DNA of 64,000 nucleotides from Bradyrhizobium diazoefficiens (GCF_016599855.1 NZ_CP067041.1:5084001-5148000); one strand, 5' to 3'. Counted from the first letter of the stretch, positions 15,541 to 24,436 are shown. Notes: generated from the letters alone by a model not told the origin. Numbers and translations are program-made.

Positions 15541-16941
15541 GTGCAGCAGGACACCATCGCCGAGCGCCGCAATAATATCGCGCCGATTCCGTTCGAGGCG
15601 GACGCGCCTTTCCTCAAGATCGTCGGCGAATTGCCGCGCGAGCTGAACGGCACGCTCTATCGCAACGGCCCCAATCCGCAGTTCGAATCCCTTGGCGCGC
15701 ACTGGTTCGTCGGCGACGGCATGCTGCACGCCTTTCACTTGGACAACGGCCGGGCCAGCTACCGCAACCGCTGGGTCCGCACGCCAAAATGGCTTGCCGA
15801 GCACGATGCCGGCCGGGCGTTCTTCGGCAAGAGCTTCGGCAGCAGATTGCCGGACGCGCCCACCCATGTCACCGACGGCGGCGTCGCCAATACCAACATC
15901 ATCTTTCATGCCGGCAAGCTGCTGGCGCTGGAGGAGGCGCATCTGCCGACCGAGATCGAGCCGGGCACGTTGGCGACCCGCGGCTATCACAACTATCAGG
16001 GGCGCGTTGCCGGCAGTTTCACGGCGCATCCGAAGGTCGATCCGATAACCGGCGAGTTGGTGTTCTTCGGCTACAATGCCGCGGGACCGCTGACGCCTGC
16101 CCTCTCCTACGGATCGATCGATGCATCCGGCAGGGCCACGCGCTTCGAACGGTTCGAGGCGCCCTATGCCAGCATGGTGCACGATTTCATCGTCACCGAA
16201 AACCACGTGCTGTTTCCGATCCTGCCCCTCACCGGCAGCATGGAGCGCGCCATGAGCGGCAAGCCGCCCTATGCCTGGGAGCCCGAGAAAGGCGCCTATG
16301 TCGGCGTGATGAAGCGCAACGGGACGGCGAAGGACATCGTCTGGTTCCGCGCTGAGGCCTGCTACGTCTTCCACGTCATGAACGCATGGGAGGACGGCGA
16401 TCGCATCATCGCGGATGTCATGCAGTTCGAGGAGGCGCCGCTGTTTCCGCATCCCGACGGCCGGCCGACGAATTCCGAGAAGTCGTTTGCGCGCCATTGC
16501 CGCTGGACGTTCGATCTCTCGGGCAATACCGACCGCTTCCAGCAAACCTATCTGGACGAGCTCACCGGCGAATTCCCACGCATCGACGATCGCCGCGCCG
16601 GCTTGAAAAGCCGTCACGGCTGGTACGCCTGTGCCAATCCGCGGCTGCCGATGTTCGGCGCACTGTCCGGCATCGTCCATGTCGAGGGCACCGGTAAGCG
16701 CCTCGGCCAATATCTGCTGCCGACGGGTGACACCATCTCCGAGCCTGTCTTCGTCGAGCGGTCGAAGGAGGCGCCCGAAGGTGACGGCTGGCTGCTGGCC
16801 GTGGTCTGGCGCGCGCGGGAGAACCGCAGCGATCTTGCCGTGTTCAATGCCACCGACATCGAGGCCGGCCCCGCCGCATTGGTGCAGCTCGGCCATCGCG
16901 TGCCCGACGGATTCCACGGCAATTGGGTGGGGGCGGCGTAG
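15541..16941 (+). CDS. Carotenoid cleavage oxygenase
   Basis: A 466-residue member of the carotenoid/stilbenoid oxygenase (RPE65) family, non-heme Fe(II) dioxygenases that cleave polyene or stilbene double bonds. The four iron-binding histidines are recognisable at His163 (TAHPKVDP), His214 (MVHDFIVT), His278 (YVFHVMNAWED) and His459 (GFHGNW). The N-terminal GTLYRNGPNPQF motif is conserved. The start is GTG 15541 behind AGGAGGGATACGCC. It is divergent from the TetR gene and under a perfect operator, so it is probably the main target of that repressor. The substrate, carotenoid, apocarotenoid or lignostilbene-like, cannot be told from sequence. Confidence 0.93.
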   Translation: MQQDTIAERRNNIAPIPFEADAPFLKIVGELPRELNGTLYRNGPNPQFESLGAHWFVGDGMLHAFHLDNGRASYRNRWVRTPKWLAEHDAGRAFFGKSFGSRLPDAPTHVTDGGVANTNIIFHAGKLLALEEAHLPTEIEPGTLATRGYHNYQGRVAGSFTAHPKVDPITGELVFFGYNAAGPLTPALSYGSIDASGRATRFERFEAPYASMVHDFIVTENHVLFPILPLTGSMERAMSGKPPYAWEPEKGAYVGVMKRNGTAKDIVWFRAEACYVFHVMNAWEDGDRIIADVMQFEEAPLFPHPDGRPTNSEKSFARHCRWTFDLSGNTDRFQQTYLDELTGEFPRIDDRRAGLKSRHGWYACANPRLPMFGALSGIVHVEGTGKRLGQYLLPTGDTISEPVFVERSKEAPEGDGWLLAVVWRARENRSDLAVFNATDIEAGPAALVQLGHRVPDGFHGNWVGAA

Positions 16942-17014
16942 CGCCCATCGTCAGGCGCGCCACTTGGCGCGCGCCGGGAATGACAGCGTGGATGTGTCAC
17001 CAAAGAGCTCTCTC

Positions 17015-17242
17015 ATGCTTATCCTGATGGGCACCGCGCTCACGCTCCTGATGGTCCGGCTACGGCGAAGCGGTCATGCCATCTTTAACGGCAGTATCCT
17101 GCTCGTTCTCGGCCTCTCGATCACCTGCGCGCTGCCCGTCCTGTCGCGCCTGCCCTGGGCGGAATTCGCAGACGAAGTGATCGATGGAGCCGTTGCAGCA
17201 ATTCAGTTTTTGGAAGCCACCTACGCTATTTTGACACTGTAA
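17015..17242 (+). CDS. Possible small membrane protein (75 aa)
   Basis: ATG 17015 opens a 75-codon frame with two hydrophobic stretches (MLILMGTALTLLMV; SILLVLGLSITCALPVL) and an amphipathic C-terminal part. There is no clear ribosome site (AAGAGCTCTCTC precedes it). Its last codons run through a TetR-type operator copy, which is unusual for a true gene end, so the call is weak. Confidence 0.35.
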   Translation: MLILMGTALTLLMVRLRRSGHAIFNGSILLVLGLSITCALPVLSRLPWAEFADEVIDGAVAAIQFLEATYAILTL

Positions 17243-17246
17243 AGAT
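17228..17246. promoter_or_regulatory. TetR operator copy 3
   Basis: ATTTTGAC-ACT-GTAAAGAT, aligned without gaps with the copies at 15455, 15508 and 17280. It is upstream of the membrane-protein operon. Confidence 0.55.
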
Positions 17247-17279
17247 TCTACTTGACCCGGCATCGACTCTGAACTATCA

Positions 17280-17298
17280 ATCTTGACATCGTAAAGAT
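17280..17298. promoter_or_regulatory. TetR operator copy 4
   Basis: ATCTTGAC-ATC-GTAAAGAT differs from the perfect palindrome arms by one base. It lies 38 bases before the presumed ancestral start of the membrane operon (ATG 17318). Confidence 0.65.
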
Positions 17299-17317
17299 TG
17301 GCTCGACCGAGGCGACC

Positions 17318-17895
17318 ATGACGATCTTCCTGATCCTTGCCCCCTATACGGTGTCTACACCTTCCTGATGTTCATGACATCGGCCACGACCAGTGTGTTC
17401 GCGGCCTGCGCGATTTGCCTTGCCACGATCGCGATCGACGTGACCCGCGGCCGCTCGGTGAAGATCCTCGCCGCCGGCTCCGCGATCCTGTTCGCAGGCA
17501 TCGGTCTTTACCTCGCGCTGCGCGACCCCACGCTCAGCACCGTCGGCGTCAAGCTCTCGGTCGATATCGGCATCTTCGTCATCTCGCTCGGCTCGATGCT
17601 CGCACGCCGGCCCTTCACGCTGCAATACGCGATCGAATCCGTTCCGGCCGAGACCGCGGCGATGCCTGGCTTCCTCACTGCCAACTACATCATCACCGGC
17701 GCGTGGACGGTGGCCGCCCTGCTGATGATGACCGCCAACATCGTGCTGCTCTACTTCCCGGGCCTGCCAGTCTGGTCGGGCCTCGCGGTCGCCTTCGCCG
17801 CCCGCAACAGCGCGATCTATTTCACCAAATGGTATCCCGAATATCGCCAGATCAAGTATGGTGCGCCGGCTGGCGCGCTGCCCGAAGCCCAGTGA
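17318..17895 (+). pseudogene. Membrane protein gene with likely N-terminal frameshift
   Basis: The open frame 17368-17895 gives 175 residues with about five hydrophobic spans (FAACAICLATIAIDV, ILAAGSAILFAGIGLYLAL, NYIITGAWTVAALLMM, NIVLLYF and others). An ATG at 17318, well placed after operator copy 4, reads MTIFLILAP and then goes out of frame. Removing one TA from CCTATACGG (about 17344-17350) would join it as APYGVYTFLMFMT to the downstream frame. A 2-base duplication is therefore inferred; translation might instead start at ATG 17368, giving a shortened protein. The gene is followed closely by the YciB-like gene, and both are probably under TetR control. The function is unknown. Confidence 0.6.
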
Positions 17896-17908
17896 CACAG
17901 GATCGACA

Positions 17909-18463
17909 ATGAAGGACGTATTCGCCCGCCTCGCCTCCGACTTCCTGTCGGCGATCGTCTTCCTGGTGATCTACCTGGTCACCGACAACGTCATCCTGGC
18001 AACGTCTGTGGCGATTGCTGGCGCGGTCGCGCAGGTGATCTACGCACGCGTCAAGGGACGCGAGCTCGGTTACATGACCTATGCGAGCCTCGCACTCGTC
18101 GTCGTTCTTGGTACGGTCACGCTGCTGACCAACGATCCCCGCTTCATGCTGGCAAAGCCTGCGATCGCGCATTTCGCAATCGGTGCGATCATGCTCAAGC
18201 GCGGCTGGATGCTGCGCTATATGCCGCCGATCGTGGTCGAGACCGCGCCGGAATATGTCACCGCTGCGGGCTATGCCTGGGCCGCGCTGATGTTCGTCCT
18301 CGGCGCCGGCACGATCGCGGTCGCCGCCACCGGCGATCTGAAGCTGTGGGCGTTCTACATCTCGGCGGTTGCGGGCGGCGCCAAGGCCCTCGCCTTTGCC
18401 GTGCAATACGTGGTGTTCAGATTCGTCGTCACCAGCCGGCGGCGCGCCGCCGCCCGCGCCTAA
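17909..18463 (+). CDS. YciB / septation protein IspZ-like membrane protein
   Basis: A 184-residue protein with about five membrane spans. Its layout aligns well with E. coli YciB: FLSAIVFLVIYLVTDN, VAQVIYARVKGRELGYM, LVVVLGTVTLLTNDPRFM and HFAIGAIMLKRGWMLRYMP correspond to the conserved blocks of that family. YciB/IspZ is an inner-membrane protein linked to envelope integrity and cell division. This is probably a second, accessory copy, as it sits in a TetR-controlled cluster with a carotenoid oxygenase. ATG 17909 lies 13 bases after the preceding gene's stop, suggesting one transcript. Confidence 0.8.
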   Translation: MKDVFARLASDFLSAIVFLVIYLVTDNVILATSVAIAGAVAQVIYARVKGRELGYMTYASLALVVVLGTVTLLTNDPRFMLAKPAIAHFAIGAIMLKRGWMLRYMPPIVVETAPEYVTAAGYAWAALMFVLGAGTIAVAATGDLKLWAFYISAVAGGAKALAFAVQYVVFRFVVTSRRRAAARA

Positions 18464-18572
18464 AGCGCGACATGTCGGCGCGTTAGGCAGCGGCTTCAAG
18501 TTACGCTATAGGCTCGGGCCAGGACTGGTTGCGGATCATCGCAGCCCGCCGGGATATGTTCGGGAGACGCGA

Positions 18573-18869
18573 ATGGCCGTGGACGGCAACTGGAATCTGA
18601 CCATGACGACGCCGATGGGCGAGCGCCAGGCGACGCTGAGCCTGAAGGAAGCAGGCGGCACGCTCACGGGTACGCAGGGCGCGGACGGTAACACCGCCGA
18701 GATCTTCGACGGCACCGTCTCTGGCGACAACGTCTCCTGGAGGGTTTCGATCACCAACCCGATGCCGCTGACGCTCGAGTTCATCGGCACGGTATCCGGC
18801 AATAACATCAGCGGCGAAATGGGCATCGGCCCGATGGGCACCTTCCCGTTCACGGGCGCGCGGGCGTAA
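18573..18869 (+). CDS. Conserved hypothetical beta-sandwich protein (98 aa)
   Basis: ATG 18573 follows CGGGAGACGCGA. The sequence is all-beta in pattern, with repeated short strands: GNWNLTMTTPMGERQATLSL, GGTLTGTQGADG, FDGTVSGDNVSWRVSI and FIGTVSGNNISGEMGIG. The two VSG(D/N)N units suggest an internally repeated lipocalin-like or calycin fold. There is no signal peptide. Similar small proteins are widespread in rhizobia with no known function. It may be co-transcribed with the membrane operon (110-base gap). Confidence 0.7.
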   Translation: MAVDGNWNLTMTTPMGERQATLSLKEAGGTLTGTQGADGNTAEIFDGTVSGDNVSWRVSITNPMPLTLEFIGTVSGNNISGEMGIGPMGTFPFTGARA

Positions 18870-18886
18870 AGGCACGCGGCCCCACT

Positions 18887-18991
18887 GTCATTCCGGGATA
18901 CGTGCGAAGCACGCAGACCCGGAATCCATTTTTCTGCAACGACTGAGGCCCGATGGATTCCGGGCTCGCGCTGCGCGGGCCCCGGAATGAC
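18887..18991. repeat. Interspersed palindromic repeat, family A
   Basis: It starts GTCATTCCGGG and ends CCCCGGAATGAC, with internal GGAATCCAT...ATGGATTCC pairing, so the whole element folds into a long hairpin. A second copy of this family is at 29543-29644. It lies between convergent genes. Confidence 0.8.
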
Positions 18992-19007
18992 GACATCGGA
19001 GCATGCC

Positions 19008-20663
19008 TCAGCCCAGATTCAGCTCCTTGAAGAAATCGTTCCCCTTGTCATCGATGATGATGAACGCCGGGAAGTCGACGACTTCGATGCGCCAGATCGC
19101 TTCCATTCCGAGCTCGGGATATTCGAGCACCTCAACCTTCTTGATGCAGTGCTCGGCGAGGTTCGCAGCCGCACCGCCGATCGAGCCGAGATAGAAGCCG
19201 CCATATTTCTTGCAGGCCTCGCGCACGGCAGGTGCGCGGTTGCCCTTGGCCACCATCACCATTGAGCCGCCGGCGGCCTGGAACTGGTCGACGAAGGAAT
19301 CCATGCGGCCGGCCGTGGTCGGACCGAACGCGCCGGAAGCGTAGCCTTCGGGCGTCTTCGCGGGACCGGCGTAGTAGATCGGATGGTTCTTGAAATAATC
19401 CGGCAGCGGCTCGCCCTTCTCCAGCCGCTCGCGCAGCTTGGCATGCGCGCTATCGCGCGCGACGATCATGGTGCCGGTCATCGACACCCGCGTCTTGGTC
19501 GGATATTTCGAGAATGTCGCCAGAATGTCCTTCATCGGCCGGTTGAGATCGATCTGAACGACATCGCCGCCGAGCGATTGCTCGACCTCAGGCAGATACT
19601 GCGCCGGGTTGTGCTCGAGCTCCTCGAGATAGACGCCGTCCCTGGTGATCTTGCCGAGCACCTGGCGATCGGCCGAGCAGGACACGCCGAGCCCAATCGG
19701 CAGCGAGGCGCCGTGACGTGGCATGCGGATCACGCGGACGTCGTGGCAGAAATATTTTCCGCCGAACTGCGCGCCTACTCCCAGGCTTTGCGTCATCTTA
19801 TGGATTTCCTGCTCCATCTCGACGTCACGGAAGGCGTTGCCGTCGGGCGAGCCGTGGGTCGGCAGCGCGTCGAGATAGCGGGCGGACGCCAGCTTCACCG
19901 TCTTCATGCAGAGCTCGGCCGAGGTGCCGCCGATCACGATCGCAAGGTGATAGGGCGGACACGCCGCGGTGCCGAGGGTGAGGATCTTCTCTTTCAGGAA
20001 GGCGAGCAGACGGTCCTTGGTCAGCACCGAGGGCGTGGCCTGAAACAGGAAGCTTTTGTTGGCGGAGCCGCCGCCCTTCGCCATGAACATGAACTTGTAG
20101 GCGTCATCACCCTCGGCATAGATCTCGCACTGCGCCGGCATGTTGTTGGCGGTGTTCCTCTCCTCGTACATCGAGAGCGGCGCGACCTGCGAGTAGCGCA
20201 GATTGCGGCGCAGATACGCATCGCGCGCGCCTTCCGACAGCGCCGCCTCGTCGTCGCCATCGGTGATGACGTTGCAGCCCTTCTTGCCCATGATGATCGC
20301 GGTGCCGGTGTCTTGGCACATGGGCAGCACGCCGCCGGCGGCGATATTGGCATTCTTGAGGAAGTCGAGTGCGACGAACTTGTCGTTGGGGCTGGCCTCA
20401 CCGTCCTCCAGGATCGCGCGGAGCTGCTTCAGATGGCCCGGGCGCAGATAATGGTTGATGTCGCCGAAAGCCGCCTCCGACAGCGCCCGCAGCGCTTCGC
20501 GGGACACCACCAGCATGTCCTTGCCCAAGACCTTCTCGACCCGGACGCCTTCGGCCGTGATCCTCTTGTAGGGGGTTTCGTCCTTGCCCAGCGGAAACAG
20601 CGGAGTGTGCTTGTAGGGCGGAACGGGCTTTGACTGGTCGGGGAAGGCGGTGGGAGCATTCAT
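19008..20663 (-). CDS. fumA: Class I fumarate hydratase (iron-sulfur fumarase)
   Basis: A 551-residue class I fumarase that converts fumarate to malate in the citric-acid cycle. It carries the three cysteine ligands of the [4Fe-4S] cluster at Cys116 (LPMCQDTGT), Cys235 ([11 protein letters not shown]) and Cys329 ([10 protein letters not shown]). The N-terminal alpha domain (to about 350) is followed by the C-terminal beta domain with [15 protein letters not shown] and [11 protein letters not shown]. The length fits the single-chain aerobic type. It is monocistronic, with a family A repeat just past its stop. The oxygen-sensitive cluster distinguishes it from class II FumC. Confidence 0.95.
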   Translation of the reverse strand: MNAPTAFPDQSKPVPPYKHTPLFPLGKDETPYKRITAEGVRVEKVLGKDMLVVSREALRALSEAAFGDINHYLRPGHLKQLRAILEDGEASPNDKFVALDFLKNANIAAGGVLPMCQDTGTAIIMGKKGCNVITDGDDEAALSEGARDAYLRRNLRYSQVAPLSMYEERNTANNMPAQCEIYAEGDDAYKFMFMAKGGGSANKSFLFQATPSVLTKDRLLAFLKEKILTLGTAACPPYHLAIVIGGTSAELCMKTVKLASARYLDALPTHGSPDGNAFRDVEMEQEIHKMTQSLGVGAQFGGKYFCHDVRVIRMPRHGASLPIGLGVSCSADRQVLGKITRDGVYLEELEHNPAQYLPEVEQSLGGDVVQIDLNRPMKDILATFSKYPTKTRVSMTGTMIVARDSAHAKLRERLEKGEPLPDYFKNHPIYYAGPAKTPEGYASGAFGPTTAGRMDSFVDQFQAAGGSMVMVAKGNRAPAVREACKKYGGFYLGSIGGAAANLAEHCIKKVEVLEYPELGMEAIWRIEVVDFPAFIIIDDKGNDFFKELNLG

Positions 20664-20909
20664 TCGGGCGATCTCGGGTTTTGGAGCCCTCGCGGGCCTC
20701 TAAGCGTAGAAGCGTTCTAAGCCTTTTTGCCGCAAAGGGAAGGCGTTCCGGCGCGGCCGGGGCATTCCGATTCGGTGCCATGGCCGTCATTTTCCGGTCC
20801 GCTCTTTCGATCAACGCATGGCTATGGCTGTGCCCGAGCAGGGCGGTTTGCACCCCTTGCACTCCGCGCGCGCCGAGGCTTGAATGCGCGTCCTAAGGGG
20901 CTTTGCATC

Positions 20910-21389
20910 ATGATTTTCAAACTGGACGTCCGCGGCGCGATTGTTGTCGCCGCCGCTATCGTCGGCCTTGCCACCGTCGCCGCGCCTGCGCGCGCGGACC
21001 AGTGCGACGACATTGCAAAGCAGCTGGCTCGCGGCATCGACGGGCTGAAGGTCAACTTCAAGGCCGCCAACATCATCTACCTCACTCATCCGGCCGCGAA
21101 GGAGCTGTCGCTCGGCTGCCGCACGCAGGGGCAAAACTATTCCAACGAGCTTTATGCCAAAGGCAACCGCAAGCCGACGCCGCAGTTCTATGATCTGGTC
21201 GCCTCCGCCGCCGCGATCATCTTCACTGTGACGAAGGACGACACCGCGACCGGCGCGACACGCTGCCTGAAGCGCATGGGCTTGCTGCGCGGCGACAAGG
21301 TGACGATGCGCTACAAGCGTCTCAACATGGAATGCACGCGCACCAAGACAGATGCCGCGATCGCGATCACGCGGCCAAAGGACGAGTAG
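20910..21389 (+). CDS. Secreted hypothetical protein (159 aa)
   Basis: It begins MIFKLDVRGAIVVAAAIVGL with a signal peptide ending at ARADQ. The mature domain has three or more cysteines (DQCDDIAKQL, LGCRTQGQNY, TRCLKRMGLL, MECTRTKTD), probably forming two disulfides. Conserved-looking segments are LKVNFKAANIIYLTHPAAKE and FYDLVASAAAIIFTVTKDD. No enzymatic signature is seen. It is divergent from fumA; the 246-base spacer holds no other gene. Confidence 0.7.
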   Translation: MIFKLDVRGAIVVAAAIVGLATVAAPARADQCDDIAKQLARGIDGLKVNFKAANIIYLTHPAAKELSLGCRTQGQNYSNELYAKGNRKPTPQFYDLVASAAAIIFTVTKDDTATGATRCLKRMGLLRGDKVTMRYKRLNMECTRTKTDAAIAITRPKDE

Positions 21390-21412
21390 GCCGGGCCGTC
21401 TGCCACACACTC

Positions 21413-21492
21413 CGTCATTGCGAGCGAAGCGAAGCAATCCAGAGTCTTTCCGCGGAGGGATTCTGGATTGCTTCGCTACGCTCGCAATGACG
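21413..21492. repeat. Interspersed palindromic repeat, family B
   Basis: CGTCATTGCGAGCG-AAGCGAAGCAATCCAGA pairs with TCTGGATTGCTTCGCT-CGCTCGCAATGACG. The element is an almost perfect 80-base hairpin; other copies are at 32950-33038 and 45156-45244. Confidence 0.85.
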
Positions 21493-21644
21493 AGGAGATA
21501 TACGTCCTCTCTCGAGACGGTGCTGGGTACGAAACAGCGCCTCCCTCACAGCACCAGATCCCCTCGCATTTTAACGATTGGCTTGACGGAAGTTTCGTCC
21601 CTCGCAGGCCAGTGTGGCGTGTTTCCACTTGTGAGGATTTGTGG

Positions 21645-21818
21645 ATGAGCGTTTCCAGCGTTGCGCCGCCGCCTGTCACGATCGTGGTCCCGAGCTACGA
21701 CACGACCAAGCAGCCGGACGATCAGACCAAGCCCAAGGACACCGATCCGACCTATCAGCCGACGCCGCCTACGCCGCTGCCGCCGGGCCAAGGCACGCGG
21801 ATCGATCAGCTCGCCTGA
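21645..21818 (+). CDS. Small proline-rich protein (57 aa)
   Basis: ATG 21645 starts MSVSSVAPPPVTIVVPSYD; the rest is Pro/Thr/Asp-rich (KQPDDQTKPKDTDPTYQP) with a PPTPLPPGQGTRIDQLA end. It is probably disordered. The same short protein pattern recurs in Bradyrhizobium genomes, which supports coding. It is followed directly by an intrinsic terminator. The function is unknown. Confidence 0.55.
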   Translation: MSVSSVAPPPVTIVVPSYDTTKQPDDQTKPKDTDPTYQPTPPTPLPPGQGTRIDQLA

Positions 21819-21841
21819 TCGCGGCCTCCTTGCGATGAATC

Positions 21842-21866
21842 GCCCGGTCCGGTTGACCGGGCCTTT
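21842..21866 (+). terminator. Rho-independent terminator
   Basis: GCCCGGTC-CGGTT-GACCGGGC followed by CTTTC, located 23 bases after the stop of the 57-aa gene. Confidence 0.75.
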
Positions 21867-21935
21867 CGCGCGTCCGGCCGCATCTTTGCCGGATAGCGCG
21901 TTCAAGCTCCTGCAGGATTGCCCGGGGAACCGCGC

Positions 21936-22610
21936 ATGATCGCAAGACTACTGTTGCAGAACACGATCCTCACCGCCGCGATGGGGACGCTGCTGTTTGC
22001 CGCCGCCGGCACGCTGCATTGGCCCGGCGCCTGGGTGTTACTCGCGACCTTCGTCCTGCTCGGCCCGCTCTGCGGCTGGTGGCTTTACCGGATCGACCCG
22101 GCGCTTCTGGCCGAACGTCTGCGGCCCGTTCTCCAGAAGGATCAGCCGGCCGCCGACAAGGGATTCATGATCGTGTTCATCGTGGCGATGCTGGGCTGGC
22201 TCGTCGCGATGGGGCTCGATCGGCGCCATCTTGCGTCCGACATGGCGCTCGCATTGCAGGCGCTCGGCTTGGTGCTGTATCTCGCCTCGACGCTGTTCAC
22301 GCTGTGGGTGTTCCGCGAGAACTCCTTCGCCGCGCCCGTGGTGAAGCTGCAGGCCGACCGCGCGCAGCGCGTGATCTCGACCGGGCCCTACGCTTATGTC
22401 CGCCATCCCATGTACAGCGGCATGATCCTGTTTTTCGCCAGCGTGCCGCTAATCCTCGGATCAACGTGGGGCCTTGCGATAGCGCCGCTCTTCCTCGCCC
22501 TGCTTGCGATCCGCATCCGCATCGAGGAGCGCACGCTGATCGCGGGCCTACCCGGCTATGCCGAATATGCAGTGCGGGTGCGCTACCGGCTACTGCCAGG
22601 CGTTTGGTGA
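21936..22610 (+). CDS. Isoprenylcysteine carboxyl methyltransferase-like membrane protein
   Basis: A 224-residue integral membrane protein with about five spans. The C-terminal block GPYAYVRHPMYSGMILFF and the later RIEERTLIAGLPGYAEYA segment are the AdoMet-binding signature of the ICMT/PEMT-like methyltransferase superfamily. The bacterial members methylate lipids or unknown isoprenoid-type substrates. ATG 21936 follows GGGGAACCGCGC. It ends one base before the convergent glutathione transferase gene. Confidence 0.85.
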   Translation: MIARLLLQNTILTAAMGTLLFAAAGTLHWPGAWVLLATFVLLGPLCGWWLYRIDPALLAERLRPVLQKDQPAADKGFMIVFIVAMLGWLVAMGLDRRHLASDMALALQALGLVLYLASTLFTLWVFRENSFAAPVVKLQADRAQRVISTGPYAYVRHPMYSGMILFFASVPLILGSTWGLAIAPLFLALLAIRIRIEERTLIAGLPGYAEYAVRVRYRLLPGVW

Positions 22611-22611
22611 A

Positions 22612-23319
22612 TTACGCATCGAGCTCCCTGTAGCGTCGAAAAATGCCCTGCTCGTTGAAGGGAATGCGGCGCTCGCTTGCGAGATAGGCCTTGATGTTCG
22701 GCCGCGCCGCGACGCGGTAGTGCAGGCCGACGAGACCGGGGATATTTTTCTCGAACGCCTTCATCCGCTTGGGGAAGGCGTAACGCAGGCCGTCGACGAT
22801 CTGGAATAGCGAGAGATCGACATAGCTCAGCCTGCGGCCGGTGAGGTAAGCGCCGCCGTTCTCAGTGAGGAGCTGCTCGAAATAGCCGAGATATTTCGGC
22901 ACGCGCTCGTCCCAGAAGTCGGCGGAGCGCTTCTTCGCCGGCGGCTTCTGGTCTTCATAGTACATCGACGGTCCGAGCGGGTGATGGGTGTCGTGGATCT
23001 CGACGACGAGATCGGTAATCGTCAGTTGAAGCTGGTGCACCCAGAGTTTGCCGGCTTCGGTCTTCGGCGCGAGGGCGTGACGGGCGCCAAGATAGAGCAG
23101 GATATTCGCGGTCTGGCCGATGACGAGCTTGCCCGCTTTCAGGAACGGCGGCGCAAAGGGCGGCGTGCCCTTGTGGGCCTCCATCATCTTCATCATCGCA
23201 GCCGAGCCACGCGGACCCCGCGCGACATCGACATAAGCCGTCCCCGCCTCCTCCAGCGCCAGCCGAACATATTCACCGCGGCCCTGGATCTCGGGCCAGT
23301 AGTAGAGCTCGTATTTCAT
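22612..23319 (-). CDS. Glutathione S-transferase family protein
   Basis: A 235-residue GST. The N-terminal thioredoxin-like domain begins MKYELYYWPEIQGRGEYVRL, with the sigma/alpha-type Tyr near residue 7, and has the cis-Pro/Gln-Thr block KLVIGQTANILLYLG. The C-terminal helical domain includes LTGRRLSYVDLSLFQIVDGL, the usual GST helix. GSTs conjugate glutathione to electrophiles. The start ATG 23319 has AAAGGACTGTCCA upstream. No operon partner is visible. Confidence 0.9.
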   Translation of the reverse strand: MKYELYYWPEIQGRGEYVRLALEEAGTAYVDVARGPRGSAAMMKMMEAHKGTPPFAPPFLKAGKLVIGQTANILLYLGARHALAPKTEAGKLWVHQLQLTITDLVVEIHDTHHPLGPSMYYEDQKPPAKKRSADFWDERVPKYLGYFEQLLTENGGAYLTGRRLSYVDLSLFQIVDGLRYAFPKRMKAFEKNIPGLVGLHYRVAARPNIKAYLASERRIPFNEQGIFRRYRELDA

Positions 23320-23422
23320 TGGACAGTCCTTTGAGACGGGCAGGACAAGCCTAGCACGCGAGGCAAGTTCCGCCGTCGTGAGGCGGAACATCGGTCCTAC
23401 GCGTCACAGGCCTCAAGCAACA

Positions 23423-23448
23423 GGGCGCCGTGCCAAAGCACGACGCCC
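23423..23448 (-). terminator. Possible terminator after the Tim44-like gene
   Basis: GGGCGTCGTGC-TTTG-GCACGGCGCCC on the minus strand is a stable hairpin, followed by TGTTGCTT. The T tract is poor; on the plus strand TTCTTTG follows instead, so it could serve either strand. Confidence 0.4.
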
Positions 23449-23470
23449 TTCTTTGTTGCTATGCGCGCGA

Positions 23471-24436
23471 TCAGTTGGTCTGCTGGATCGCCGACAATTC
23501 CCAGGGGCTGCCCGGGCGACGAGCGAAGGTCCAGACTTCGGTGACCTCGCCCGGCTGCTCGCTGCCGACGACGATCGCGCCGGTGTTGCGGTCGACCGTC
23601 TTGTCGGTGAGCGCGAAGCGCATCGCCACCGTCGCATAGTCGGTCTCGCCCTCGCGCCAGGCTTCCGCAAGGTCGCCCTGCAACAGCTTGACGTTGGTCA
23701 CCTTGTTGACGGCATTGCGCGCGCGGTTCTCTGCGAGATCCCTTTCGAAATAAGAGACCATTTCCGGCGTCGCCAGCGTGTGCAGTTTGGCCACGTCCTC
23801 GTTCGACCACGCGGACTGGATCTCGCCAAGCAGGCGTTCGAATGCCTCATAGTCATCAGGCTTGATCTCGAGCGGCGCGGCGTTGGCGCCGAAGCCGAAG
23901 CCGCCACCGAGGCCGCTGCGATAGCTCGTCTGCGGTCCTCCCGGACCAGCACGGCCATCAGCACCGGCATAGGCCGCTCGCGGCGCGTTACGGCGCTGCC
24001 ACCAGGACATCGCCAGCCGCACCACGAACACAACGAGCACGATCTGGATGATCAGGCCCAGGATCGAGGACAGGCCACCGAGGCCACCGAACAGTCCGCC
24101 GCCGAACAGCATGCCCAGAAGGCCTGCCCCGAGAAAGCCGGCCGCAAGACCACCCAGGAACCCGCCACCGCGGCCGAACAGACCGCCGCGCGCGGGCGCA
24201 GCCGTGTTGATGCCGGCGCCGGGCTGGCTGTAGGTGCGGTTGAATTGCGAGGTCGAACCCGGCGCGGTCGTGGTCGACGGCGGGGCCGAAAAGGTCCGCG
24301 AACCGCGCGAACCCGACGAGAAGCCGCCGCCGACGCGGGCGTCAGCGGAGGAGATCGCAAGCGCCGTCGGCAGCGCGAGCGCCAGAACGACGGCAATCGT
24401 CTTCACGAGAGTGCGGGACCATTGCGAGAAATTCAT
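23471..24436 (-). CDS. Tim44-like domain membrane protein
   Basis: A 321-residue protein with a signal/anchor start (TIAVVLALALPTALAISS), a Ser/Thr/Pro-rich region, a Gly-rich segment (GGGLFGGLGGLSSILG) leading into a membrane span (LIIQIVLVVFVVRLAMSWW), and a C-terminal Tim44-like domain of about 130 residues (DDYEAFERLLGEIQSAWSN; VSYFERDLAENRARNAVN; EVWTFARRPGSPWELSAIQQ). This architecture is common in alphaproteobacteria. It may help membrane-protein handling, but the bacterial role is not established. ATG 24436 is chosen as it opens the signal segment. Confidence 0.85.
   Translation of the reverse strand: MNFSQWSRTLVKTIAVVLALALPTALAISSADARVGGGFSSGSRGSRTFSAPPSTTTAPGSTSQFNRTYSQPGAGINTAAPARGGLFGRGGGFLGGLAAGFLGAGLLGMLFGGGLFGGLGGLSSILGLIIQIVLVVFVVRLAMSWWQRRNAPRAAYAGADGRAGPGGPQTSYRSGLGGGFGFGANAAPLEIKPDDYEAFERLLGEIQSAWSNEDVAKLHTLATPEMVSYFERDLAENRARNAVNKVTNVKLLQGDLAEAWREGETDYATVAMRFALTDKTVDRNTGAIVVGSEQPGEVTEVWTFARRPGSPWELSAIQQTN

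Noticed and set aside
15475..16917. 480-codon open frame antisense to the carotenoid oxygenase
   Set aside because: It mirrors a gene with clear catalytic motifs; its His/Arg/Ala-rich translation is the usual antisense shadow in high-GC DNA.
19383..20633. 416-codon frame opposite fumarase
   Set aside because: It is the antisense of a complete class I fumarase with all cluster cysteines.
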